A DNA stretch of 64,000 nt from Cupriavidus pinatubonensis (GTDB taxonomy: Bacteria; Pseudomonadota; Gammaproteobacteria; Burkholderiales; Burkholderiaceae): positions 2,170,001 through 2,234,000 of the forward strand of contig NZ_CP080767.1 in assembly GCF_019602855.1 (NCBI RefSeq), in the 5' to 3' direction. This document shows, piece by piece, positions 57,044 through 64,000 of the stretch (its first letter is position 1; each line of letters begins with the position of its first letter). The translations under genes were made by a program, and so were the position numbers. The notes beneath the pieces are model-generated. The model saw only the letters and a program-made list of their open reading frames with translations. It searched no databases and was not told the DNA's origin.

Positions 57044-57724
57044 ATGCCTTCGCGCCGTTCCCCTGTTCTTCGCGCCATCCGGCTGCGCCTGCCCGCGGTT
57101 CCTGCCGGGGCACGGCTGCCGCTGGTATGTGCCGCCGCGCTGCTGCTCGTGGCGTGCGCCGGCGCGCCGACCCGCCACGCCAGTCTGCCCCGCACCCCGG
57201 GCAAGCCGATGATCGATCCGAGTGCGGGACTGGAAGAAATTTCGATCCAGGCCATGTCGCTGGTCGGCACGCCATACCGCTACGGTGGCAATACGCCGGA
57301 CAGCGGCTTCGACTGCAGTGGCCTGGTGCGATACGTGGTTGCGCGCGCCGCCGACGTCAACCTGCCGCGCACCACCGAAGCCATGGGCACGCGCGGCTCG
57401 GCGCTGGACCGAAGCGAGGTAGCTTCAGGCGACCTCGTCTTCTTCAATACAACAGGGCGTGCCAATTCCCATGTCGGCATCTACGTCGGCCAGAACCGAT
57501 TCGTGCACGCGCCGTCCACTGGCGGCACGGTGCGGCTCGAGGACATGGGCAAGCCATACTGGGCATCGCGATACAACGGCGCGCGCCGCGTGGTGGCGGC
57601 CGTCAACCAGCCGCTGCCGGTTCAGCCCGCCAGTCCTGTCCCGACACCAGTGCCCCCCGCTGCGCCACCTGACCCCGTCCCGGCTGTCGACGACGATCCG
57701 ATCGCGGCTTTCGCCAATAAATAG
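57044..57724 (+). CDS. NlpC/P60 (C40) peptidase, lipoprotein
   Basis: 226 residues. A lipoprotein signal with LLLVAC (Cys38) is followed by the NlpC/P60 fold: the nucleophile in GGNTPDSGFDCSGLV (Cys91), ASGDLVFFNTTGRANSHVGI (His143) and FVHAPSTGGTVRLED (His155). Such enzymes cut the D-Glu-meso-Dap link of cell-wall peptides. A Pro/Val/Ala-rich C-terminal tail follows. It ends at a bidirectional terminator shared with the pit gene. Confidence 0.93.
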   Translation: MPSRRSPVLRAIRLRLPAVPAGARLPLVCAAALLLVACAGAPTRHASLPRTPGKPMIDPSAGLEEISIQAMSLVGTPYRYGGNTPDSGFDCSGLVRYVVARAADVNLPRTTEAMGTRGSALDRSEVASGDLVFFNTTGRANSHVGIYVGQNRFVHAPSTGGTVRLEDMGKPYWASRYNGARRVVAAVNQPLPVQPASPVPTPVPPAAPPDPVPAVDDDPIAAFANK

Positions 57725-57742
57725 CGACTTCCAGAACGACAA

Positions 57743-57768
57743 AAAAGCCAGGCGAGTGCCTGGCTTTT
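57743..57768. terminator. Bidirectional terminator between the NlpC/P60 and Pit genes
   Basis: AAAAGCCAGGC (57743-57753) pairs with GCCTGGCTTTT (57758-57768) around a four-base loop. It lies 18 bases after the NlpC/P60 stop and 26 bases after the Pit stop on the opposite strand. Confidence 0.9.
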
Positions 57769-57794
57769 CTTCATACGCGGATATCCACCCAGCC

Positions 57795-58802
57795 TTACAG
57801 GATGTGGCGGCCAACCCACCACGCTATCGCGGACATGAACGCGGAGGCCGGAATGGTCAGCACCCAGGCCCATACGATGTTGCCAGCGACGCCCCAGCGG
57901 ACCGCCGACATCTTCTGCGCGGAGCCCACACCGACGATCGCGCCGGTAATCGTGTGGGTGGTCGACACAGGCACACCCAGCGCCGATGCCAGGAACAGCG
58001 TCATCGCGCCACCGGTTTCGGCACAGAAGCCGCCGACGGGCTTCAGCTTGGTGATCTTCTGCCCCATCGTCCGCACGATGCGCCAGCCGCCGAACAGCGT
58101 GCCCATGCCAATCGCCACGTAGCAGCTCACGATCACCCACACCGGCGGTTCGCCGCCCGCCGCGACATGGCCGCTGGCGATCAGCAGCATCCAGATGATA
58201 CCGATGGTCTTCTGCGCGTCATTGCCGCCGTGGCCCAGGCTGTACAGCGACGCCGACGCAAGCTGCAGCCGGCGGAACCAGCGGTCCACGCGCGACGGCG
58301 GCGTACGGAAGAAGGTCCAGCCCACGATCACCATCATCAGCGAGCCGAGGATGAGACCCAGCAGCGGCGAGATCACGATAAAGGCAACGGTCTTCAGCAG
58401 GCCGTTGCCCACCAGTGCACCGGTGCCAGCCTTGGCCACCGCAGCCCCGACCAAACCGCCGATCAGCGCATGCGACGACGACGAAGGAATACCGTAGTAC
58501 CACGTGATCGCGTTCCACGCGATGGCCCCGACCAGCGCACCGAAAATCACGTAGTGGTCAACGATATTGACGTCTACGGTGCCGGTACCGACGGTGGCTG
58601 CCACCTTCAGGTGGAAGATGAAGATCGCGACGACGTTGCACATTGCCGCCATGGCCACCGCATGGTGCGGCTTGAGCACGCCCGTAGACACCACCGTGGC
58701 GATCGAGTTGGCTGCATCGTGAAAGCCGTTCATAAAATCGAACAGCAGTGCGAGCGCCACCAGCAGGCCGATCACCCACAGGCTCATTTGAATGGTATGC
58801 AT
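57795..58802 (-). CDS. Low-affinity inorganic phosphate transporter, Pit family
   Basis: 335 residues from ATG 58802 (MHTIQMSLWVIGLLVALALL). Pit family features: the two inverted repeats GFHDAANSIATVVSTGVL in the first half and GAQKMSAVRWGVAGNIVW-like features in the second, with about nine or ten membrane helices and a cytoplasmic loop with RVDRWFRRLQLASASLYSLG. It imports metal phosphate with protons. Immediately upstream, 13 bases apart, is its DUF47 partner. Confidence 0.93.
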   Translation of the reverse strand: MHTIQMSLWVIGLLVALALLFDFMNGFHDAANSIATVVSTGVLKPHHAVAMAAMCNVVAIFIFHLKVAATVGTGTVDVNIVDHYVIFGALVGAIAWNAITWYYGIPSSSSHALIGGLVGAAVAKAGTGALVGNGLLKTVAFIVISPLLGLILGSLMMVIVGWTFFRTPPSRVDRWFRRLQLASASLYSLGHGGNDAQKTIGIIWMLLIASGHVAAGGEPPVWVIVSCYVAIGMGTLFGGWRIVRTMGQKITKLKPVGGFCAETGGAMTLFLASALGVPVSTTHTITGAIVGVGSAQKMSAVRWGVAGNIVWAWVLTIPASAFMSAIAWWVGRHIL

Positions 58803-58815
58803 TGCCGATTCCGCT

Positions 58816-59442
58816 TCAGGCGTTTTCCAGGACGATGCCTTCAATGATGTTGGCCACGTCCTCGCACTTGTCGGTAATCGTTTCGAGCTGTTCGTAGATG
58901 GCCTTCAGCTTGATCAGGCGCTTGACATCGGTCTCGTCGCGGAACAGCTTTGACATGGCCGAGCGCATCACGCGGTCGGCTTCCGATTCAAGCTGGTCGA
59001 TCTGCTGGGCAGTCTTCAGGATGGTGCTCGCATTGCCCATGTCCTCGAGCAGGCCCACGGCGATCTTGACCTGGTCGCAGCACTGCACGCAGATGGCGGC
59101 CAGGCGCAGCGCCTCATCGGTCAGGCTGGTCACGTCGTACAGCGAAATCGTTTCCGCCACGTCTTCCATCAGGTCCAGGATGTCGTCCATGGTCGTGATG
59201 AGCTTGTGGATCTCGTCGCGGTCCAGTGGCGTGATGAAGGTCTTGTGCAGCAGGTCGATGGTGTCGTGCGTGATCCGGTCGGCCTTCTTTTCTGTGGCCT
59301 GGACCCGGCGGGCATGCGCCTCGGCATTGGGCAAGTCATTGACCAGTGTCTGCAGTTCATGGGCGGCAGTCACCGCGCAGTCGGCATGCTGGTTAAAGTA
59401 TTCGAAGAACTTGCCCTCAGTGGGCATGAATCGGCCGAACAT
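58816..59442 (-). CDS. DUF47 (PhoU-like) Pit accessory protein
   Basis: 208 residues from ATG 59442 (MFGRFMPTEGKFFEYFNQHA). The all-helical DUF47 fold with repeated metal-binding E/D pattern: RVQATEKKADRITHDTIDLL and QLESEADRVMRSAMSKLFRD. It regulates the Pit permease beside it. RBS CAAGGAA. It is the first gene of the pair; its promoter would lie in 59443-59623, where no gene is present. Confidence 0.93.
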   Translation of the reverse strand: MFGRFMPTEGKFFEYFNQHADCAVTAAHELQTLVNDLPNAEAHARRVQATEKKADRITHDTIDLLHKTFITPLDRDEIHKLITTMDDILDLMEDVAETISLYDVTSLTDEALRLAAICVQCCDQVKIAVGLLEDMGNASTILKTAQQIDQLESEADRVMRSAMSKLFRDETDVKRLIKLKAIYEQLETITDKCEDVANIIEGIVLENA

Positions 59443-59623
59443 GGAATGTTCCTTGTCGCAGCGCCATGGCGCCGCTTGGTTTGTTGCTGGAGGATGCGCA
59501 ATGCGTCGCGCGACGGCAGCTTTTTGAGCCCCCGTCATCAAAGCGCAATATTTTACAGGGTTGTTGCTGCAATGCCCGCCCATATGTCGCAAACGAGACG
59601 CTTGCTCGCAGGCAGGCTTGACT

Positions 59624-61015
59624 TCAGTTGTCGTTGTCGAAGAAGGCAGGACCGCCACTGAAGTTATCGAACTTGGTGAACTGGCCCAGGAAGGTCAGGC
59701 GCACCGTGCCGATCGGACCGTTACGCTGCTTGCCGATAATGATTTCGGCCGTGCCCTTGTCCTGCGAATCCTGGTTGTAGACTTCGTCGCGGTAAATGAA
59801 CAGGATCACGTCGGCATCCTGTTCGATAGCGCCGGATTCACGCAGGTCGGACATCACCGGGCGCTTGTTCGGGCGCTGCTCCAGGCTTCGGTTCAGCTGC
59901 GACAGCGCGATCACCGGGCAGTTCAGTTCCTTGGCCAGGCCCTTCAGCGAACGGGAAATCTCCGAGATTTCGGTCGCCCGGTTCTCACCGCCACCGGAGC
60001 CCGACATCAGCTGCAGGTAATCGATGATGATCAGGCCGAGCTGCCCGCACTGGCGTGCCAGCCGGCGCGAGCGCGCACGCAGTTCCATCGGATTCAGCGC
60101 GGGCGTCTCGTCGATGAAGAGCTGGGCGTCGTTCATGCGCTGGATCGCATGCGTCAGGCGCGGCCAGTCTTCGTCGAGCAGCCGGCCGGTACGCAGGCGG
60201 TGCTGGTCCAGGCGACCGACCGAACCCAGCATACGCATGGCCAGCTGGGTGCCCGCCATTTCCATCGAGAACACCGCGACCGGAAGGCCCTGTTCCACGG
60301 CCACGTGTTCGCCGATATTCAGCGAGAAGGCCGTCTTGCCCATCGACGGGCGGCCTGCCACGATGACCAGATCACCGGGCTGCATGCCGCTGGTCATCTT
60401 ATCGAGGTCGATGAAGCCGGTCGGCACGCCGGTCACGTCGGTAGTCGAATCGCGGTGGTACAGCTCGTCGATACGCTCGACCACCTGCGTCAGCAGCGGC
60501 TGGATTTCCTGGAAACCCTTCTGGCCGCGCGAGCCCTCTTCGGCAATCGCGAAGACCTTGGATTCTGCTGCGTCCAGCAGTTCGCGGACTTCACGGCCCT
60601 GTGGCGCAAATGCCGACGAAGCGATGTCATCCGCCACCGTCACCAGCTTGCGCAGCACCGCCCGCTCGCGCACGATTTCCGCGTAGCGCCGGATATTGGC
60701 GGCGCTAGGCGTGTTCTGCGCGAGCGAGTTCAGGTACGCAAGGCCACCGACTTCCTCGGCCTTGCCGGCCACCTGCAGCATCTCGAAGACCGTGATCACG
60801 TCCGCCGGCTTGGTGGCGGAGATCAGCTTCGCAATGCTCTGGAAGATCATCCGGTGGTCAAAGCGGTAGAAGTCCGCTTCGGAGATGAAATCGGCAATAC
60901 GGTCCCAGGCGGCATTGTCCAGCAACAGACCACCGAGTACCGATTGCTCGGCCTCGATCGAATGCGGGGGTACTTTGAGACTGTCGAGTTGGGGGTCGGC
61001 GACGGGCGCGTTCAT
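59624..61015 (-). CDS. dnaB: Replicative DNA helicase DnaB
   Basis: 463 residues. The N-terminal domain (PHSIEAEQSVLGGLLLDNAA) and the RecA-type helicase core with Walker A GRPSMGKTAFSLN and Walker B LIIIDYLQLMSG are intact. It unwinds DNA at the fork as a hexamer. It follows the rpsF-priB-rpsR-rplI operon but a terminator intervenes at 61151-61177. Confidence 0.97.
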   Translation of the reverse strand: MNAPVADPQLDSLKVPPHSIEAEQSVLGGLLLDNAAWDRIADFISEADFYRFDHRMIFQSIAKLISATKPADVITVFEMLQVAGKAEEVGGLAYLNSLAQNTPSAANIRRYAEIVRERAVLRKLVTVADDIASSAFAPQGREVRELLDAAESKVFAIAEEGSRGQKGFQEIQPLLTQVVERIDELYHRDSTTDVTGVPTGFIDLDKMTSGMQPGDLVIVAGRPSMGKTAFSLNIGEHVAVEQGLPVAVFSMEMAGTQLAMRMLGSVGRLDQHRLRTGRLLDEDWPRLTHAIQRMNDAQLFIDETPALNPMELRARSRRLARQCGQLGLIIIDYLQLMSGSGGGENRATEISEISRSLKGLAKELNCPVIALSQLNRSLEQRPNKRPVMSDLRESGAIEQDADVILFIYRDEVYNQDSQDKGTAEIIIGKQRNGPIGTVRLTFLGQFTKFDNFSGGPAFFDNDN

Positions 61016-61150
61016 GGGGTGGGATTATACCGGCGGGCGGACGCTACCCGCCTGACAAATGAGCGGCAACAATTCGGCATCAGGCCTTGACACCAGAACG
61101 TGTGCAGCGAAAACGGAGGTGACGCGGCGCGGATGCCGCAGACAAAGAAA

Positions 61151-61177
61151 AAAGGCAGGAGCCATGCTCCTGCCTTT
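61151..61177 (-). terminator. Terminator after rplI
   Basis: AAAGGCAGGAGC (61151-61162) pairs with GCTCCTGCCTTT (61166-61177), a three-base loop. The T-run is on the minus-strand side (A-run at 61146-61153). It ends the ribosomal protein operon before dnaB. Confidence 0.88.
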
Positions 61178-61219
61178 CTTGTTGCGCTTGCCGGACAGGC
61201 CGGCCACGCAAGGTCTTGC

Positions 61220-61672
61220 TTAGACTTGCTCGCCCACGACGGCGACGGTCACGTCGACCACCACGTCGGTGTGCAGGGCAACAGCGACCGGGTGCTCGCC
61301 AACGGTCTTCAGCGGGCCGTTCGGCAGGCGAACCTGAGCCTTCTCGACCTTGAAGCCTTGGGTGCCCAGGGCAATGGCGATGTCGGCATTGGTCACGGAA
61401 CCGAACAGGCGGCCGTCCACACCCGACTTCTGGCTGATCTGGACGGTCTGGCCGTTCAGCTTCTCGCCTTCAGCTTGCGCAGCGGCCAGCTTCTCGGCAG
61501 CAGCCTTTTCCAGTTCGGCGCGCTTCACCTCGAACTCTTGGATCGCGGTTTGCGTGGCGCGGCGGGCCTTCTTGCTCGGGATCAGGAAGTTACGGGCGTA
61601 ACCATCCTTCACCTTGACGATGTCACCCAGGTTGCCCAGGTTGATCACTTTTTCCAGCAGAATAATTTGCAT
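61220..61672 (-). CDS. rplI: 50S ribosomal protein L9
   Basis: 150 residues. [36 protein letters not shown] and a central helix rich in Ala/Glu/Lys are classic L9. It binds 23S rRNA. Last gene of the rpsF-priB-rpsR-rplI operon. RBS AAGGAGAG. Confidence 0.98.
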
Positions 61673-61708
61673 CGTGTTCTCTCCTTTACGGACCTATGGC
61701 CTGGACTA

Positions 61709-61987
61709 TCAGTTCTTGTGCAGGTCGGTGTACGGCATCAGCGCCAGGAAGCGGGCGCGCTTGATGGCCGTATCCAGCTGACGCTGATAGTGAGCCTTGG
61801 TACCGGTCAGGCGAGCCGGCGTGATCTTGCCGTTGTCGCCGATGAAGTCCTTCAGGGTGTCCAGATCCTTGTAGTCGATCTGTTCCACGCCAGCCACGGT
61901 GAAGCGGCAGAAGCGCTTGCGCTTGAACAGCGGGTTCTGTTGCTGGAAGCGCTTCTTGTTCTTGTTGTCACGTTTGATGAATGCCAT
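61709..61987 (-). CDS. rpsR: 30S ribosomal protein S18
   Basis: 92 residues with [40 protein letters not shown] and [20 protein letters not shown], standard S18. It follows priB by three bases and pairs with S6 in the small subunit. Confidence 0.98.
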   Translation of the reverse strand: MAFIKRDNKNKKRFQQQNPLFKRKRFCRFTVAGVEQIDYKDLDTLKDFIGDNGKITPARLTGTKAHYQRQLDTAIKRARFLALMPYTDLHKN

Positions 61988-61990
61988 GAT

Positions 61991-62290
61991 TCAATCCTTT
62001 ACGAATGCTTTACATCCGGTGATGTGAAAGACGAGGGCCTTGCTGTTGCGGTGCTTGCGGGTCAGGAATCCTTCGCAGTCGAGCAGCGTGCCGAGCGGCA
62101 ACCGCTCCAGGCGCTGGCCGACCGGCCCGATCCCCATCGCTGCAATGGCAAACTCGACCTGCCTCGGCGTATCCGCCTCGACCGCCTCGCCGCTGTACTG
62201 CAAGATGCAGTTCACGACGGGCACGCCGGCCGGGGTATACCTGAGAGCATCGCGTTCCGCCAAGGTGGCGGCTAGCCGAAGCTGGTTCAA
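61991..62290 (-). CDS. priB: Primosomal replication protein PriB
   Basis: 99 residues, a single OB-fold (MNQLRLAATLAERDALRYTP, VNCILQYSGEAVEAD, DCEGFLTRKHRNSKALVFHI). It binds single-stranded DNA for replication restart at PriA-dependent forks. Its place between rpsF and rpsR is the classic one. Confidence 0.96.
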   Translation of the reverse strand: MNQLRLAATLAERDALRYTPAGVPVVNCILQYSGEAVEADTPRQVEFAIAAMGIGPVGQRLERLPLGTLLDCEGFLTRKHRNSKALVFHITGCKAFVKD

Positions 62291-62367
62291 CGCGCGGCCC
62301 CTTGCAGTGTGTTGCCCATGCCGCCGTGGTCAGCTTTGCCAGCCACGACAGGCACCGCAGTCCGCAT

Positions 62368-62742
62368 TCAGGCGGCCTGACCTTCGGTGGTCGTTTGCGC
62401 GGCCTTGCGGGCTTCTTCGCGCTGCACTTCCTTCATCATCGGCGAAGGAGCGGTTTCAGCCTTCTTGGTCTGCACGATCAGATGACGCAGCACGGCGTCA
62501 TTGAACTTGAAGGCGTGCTCCAGTTCAGCCAGGGTTTCCTTGCCGCACTCGATGTTGACGCAAACGTAGTGAGCCTTGGCCAGCTTCTGGATCATGTAAG
62601 CCATCTGGCGACGGCCCCAGTCTTCCACGCGGTGAACCTGACCGCCTTGCGACGTCACGAGCGACTTGTAGCGCTCGATCATGGCCGGGACTTGTTCGCT
62701 CTGGTCCGGATGGACGATGAAGACGATTTCGTAATGACGCAT
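62368..62742 (-). CDS. rpsF: 30S ribosomal protein S6
   Basis: 124 residues from ATG 62742 ([20 protein letters not shown]). S6 features: [40 protein letters not shown] and a C-terminal basic/acidic tail. First gene of the operon; the gap to priB is 77 bases. RBS AAAGGAGC. Confidence 0.98.
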   Translation of the reverse strand: MRHYEIVFIVHPDQSEQVPAMIERYKSLVTSQGGQVHRVEDWGRRQMAYMIQKLAKAHYVCVNIECGKETLAELEHAFKFNDAVLRHLIVQTKKAETAPSPMMKEVQREEARKAAQTTTEGQAA

Positions 62743-62843
62743 TGACGCTCCTTTTGGATGAGCCACCCGGGCGTCACGTCCGGTGCGGCAAGGTTGAATA
62801 GCCTTAAATTATAGCCCGGCTATTGACAAACGCGCAACCGCTG

Positions 62844-63842
62844 TCACGAAGAGGCAAACTGCCCTTGCAGGCGTTCCGGGTCGGAAGCGAGCCCCGGATC
62901 CTGCGCCAGGGCCAGCAACAGCAGGACCCTGGCCTTATAGGGATTGAGATCGGCGGCGGAAAGGAATGCCCCGCCGAGAGGATCAACAACTGGCGGAATC
63001 GCCACATGACCCGCCGTGGTACGCGAACTGCGGACCACCGCGACGCCAGCCGCCACGGCATCCCTGAGCGCGGCCACGAGCGTCTCGTGTACCGAGCCGT
63101 TGCCCGCCGCCGCTACGACGATCCCCCGCACACCAGCGCCGACGAGGGCATCCACCACCATGCGGCCAGGTTGCGCATAGCTGGCGATGATCTCCACATC
63201 GGGCCAATGCTGCGGCACTGGCAACACCCCCACGCCAGACCGCACCGGCGCGCGGGCAATGCGCACCAGCTCGTCCTGCACGAAGCCAAGCGGCCCGCAT
63301 GGTACCGATACGAAAGCATCTACCGCGGACGTATGCGCCTTGACCACGTCGCGCGCCGCGTGGATCTGCTGGTTCAGCACGACCAGCACGCCCTTGCCGC
63401 AGGCATCGGGATGGGCCGCAACCCGAACCGCATCGAGCAGGTTTAGCGGACCATCGGCGGACAGCGAGGTCGACGGCCGCATCGCCGCAGTCAGCACCAC
63501 CGGCACCGGGCAAGCCTGCGTCAGGTGCAGGAACATGGCGGTTTCTTCCAGCGTGTCGGTGCCGTGCGTAATGACAATGCCCGCGACGTCCGGCTGGCCC
63601 GACCAGTGCTGCACGCGCGCCGCCAGCGTCGACCATAGAGAGAACACCATGTCCTTGCTGTCGACCTGCGCCACCTGCTCGGCCTCGACCCTGGCCACGG
63701 ATTGCAGCGCCGGCACGGCAGCCAGCAGCGTCGTCACCGGCACCGTTGCAGCCTGATAGCGCGCACTGCTGGCCGGATTGGCGGAAGCGCCGGCAATGGT
63801 GCCGCCGGTAGCCAGAATGACGACGCGGGGAAGCTGGGACAT
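62844..63842 (-). CDS. L-asparaginase
   Basis: 332 residues from ATG 63842 (MSQLPRVVILATGGTIAGAS); an ATG four codons upstream (63854) is an alternative. The nucleophile is in the first motif TGGTIAG (T12/T15), with the second active-site motif GIVITHGTDTLEETAMF and the lysine region VVLTAAMRPSTSLSAD. No signal peptide is seen, so a cytosolic asparaginase is expected. No clear ribosome site helps to choose between the two starts. It is a single gene, divergent from the SOS gene beyond the right edge. Confidence 0.92.
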   Translation of the reverse strand: MSQLPRVVILATGGTIAGASANPASSARYQAATVPVTTLLAAVPALQSVARVEAEQVAQVDSKDMVFSLWSTLAARVQHWSGQPDVAGIVITHGTDTLEETAMFLHLTQACPVPVVLTAAMRPSTSLSADGPLNLLDAVRVAAHPDACGKGVLVVLNQQIHAARDVVKAHTSAVDAFVSVPCGPLGFVQDELVRIARAPVRSGVGVLPVPQHWPDVEIIASYAQPGRMVVDALVGAGVRGIVVAAAGNGSVHETLVAALRDAVAAGVAVVRSSRTTAGHVAIPPVVDPLGGAFLSAADLNPYKARVLLLLALAQDPGLASDPERLQGQFASS

Positions 63843-63960
63843 GGATCGTGACATGGGCAGGGCACGAGGAAGTAAAGGTTCGCCGATTCTACCTGCGGCA
63901 TGCCGGCAAACCCGAAGTCGAGCAGACGGCTCTGAAATTCTGCTTGCGCTTGTGCCGATA

Positions 63961-63976
63961 CTGTATAAAATCACAG
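63961..63976 (+). promoter_or_regulatory. LexA (SOS) box 1
   Basis: CTGTATAAAATCACAG, a perfect CTGT-N8-ACAG core within TACTGTATAAAATCACAGG, close to the beta/gammaproteobacterial LexA consensus. It overlaps a TATAAA hexamer that could be a -10. The gene it controls should start just beyond the right edge. Confidence 0.85.
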
Positions 63977-63981
63977 GCATA

Positions 63982-63997
63982 CTGTTTAAACATACAG
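63982..63997 (+). promoter_or_regulatory. LexA (SOS) box 2
   Basis: CTGTTTAAACATACAG, a second perfect CTGT-N8-ACAG core, 21 bases after the first start to start, two helical turns. Two spaced boxes are typical of lexA itself and of a few tightly controlled SOS genes. Confidence 0.85.
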
Positions 63998-64000
63998 TGC

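Noticed and set aside
54303-57275. A 990-codon open frame on the minus strand opposite the PIN-PhoH gene
   Set aside because: The plus-strand genes there are clear families with signal peptides and ribosome sites; the minus frame reads as low-complexity Arg/Ala/Gln-rich sequence.

Overview
The window is high-GC betaproteobacterial chromosome, most likely Cupriavidus or a close Ralstonia relative. The evidence is the isocitrate lyase/malate synthase block, a Ralstonia-type 3-hydroxybutyrate oligomer hydrolase, a Pseudomonas/Burkholderia-type ssu sulfonate cluster with ssuF, the alaA-hom-thrC order and rpsF-priB-rpsR-rplI-dnaB. Coding density is high. I see no IS element, prophage, CRISPR array, tRNA or rRNA. 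The genus is inferred from gene content and protein character; no database was searched.

Left part (1-20.1 kb): the end of a MetQ-like lipoprotein gene, a lipid A-type acyltransferase, a PaaI thioesterase, a DsbA/FrnE-like protein, a decayed FAD amine-oxidase pseudogene, a DUF3597 gene, aceB with a haloacid dehalogenase and divergent LysR gene, a universal stress protein with an FNR-like site, and a compact four-gene chemosensory-like operon (receptor/CheA-like kinase, small MCP-like protein, CheX-like phosphatase, CheY-like regulator). Then come a DUF3562 gene, an M48 lipoprotein protease, aceA, a GGCT-like gene, an RraA-like gene, an MFS transporter and a LytS/LytR-type two-component pair.

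Middle (20.5-35.2 kb): an 11.3 kb sulfur-assimilation block, all on the minus strand. It reads sbp, a small candidate leader ORF, ssuA-ssuD-ssuC-ssuB-ssuF, a degenerate EAL protein, a small alpha/beta hydrolase, then cysT-cysW-cysA-cysB with stop/start overlaps. The sbp and cysT promoters share a near-identical motif. A 948-residue autotransporter gene starts to the right of sbp, divergent from it.

Right part (35.3-64 kb): clpB with a sigma-32 promoter, the 3HB-oligomer hydrolase, a livKGFHM-type ABC transporter operon headed by a TetR gene with a clear operator, a molybdopterin operon (moeA-moaD-moaE) ending in crcB, thrC-hom-alaA, an Mth938-like gene, a Bcp peroxiredoxin, a PIN-PhoH ATPase gene, a secreted protein, an NlpC/P60 lipoprotein, a Pit/DUF47 phosphate pair, dnaB, the rpsF operon and an asparaginase gene. 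Two tandem perfect LexA boxes at the right edge mark an SOS gene just outside.

The strongest candidate for something little described is the chemosensory-like operon at 8224-12303. It joins a transmembrane receptor-kinase of CheA type lacking a CheW-like domain to a soluble MCP fragment, a CheX-like phosphatase and a CheY-like protein, without CheW, CheR or CheB nearby. A divergent small gene and a paired operator-like repeat lie upstream. The second candidate is the sulfur block with its embedded EAL-like and hydrolase genes.
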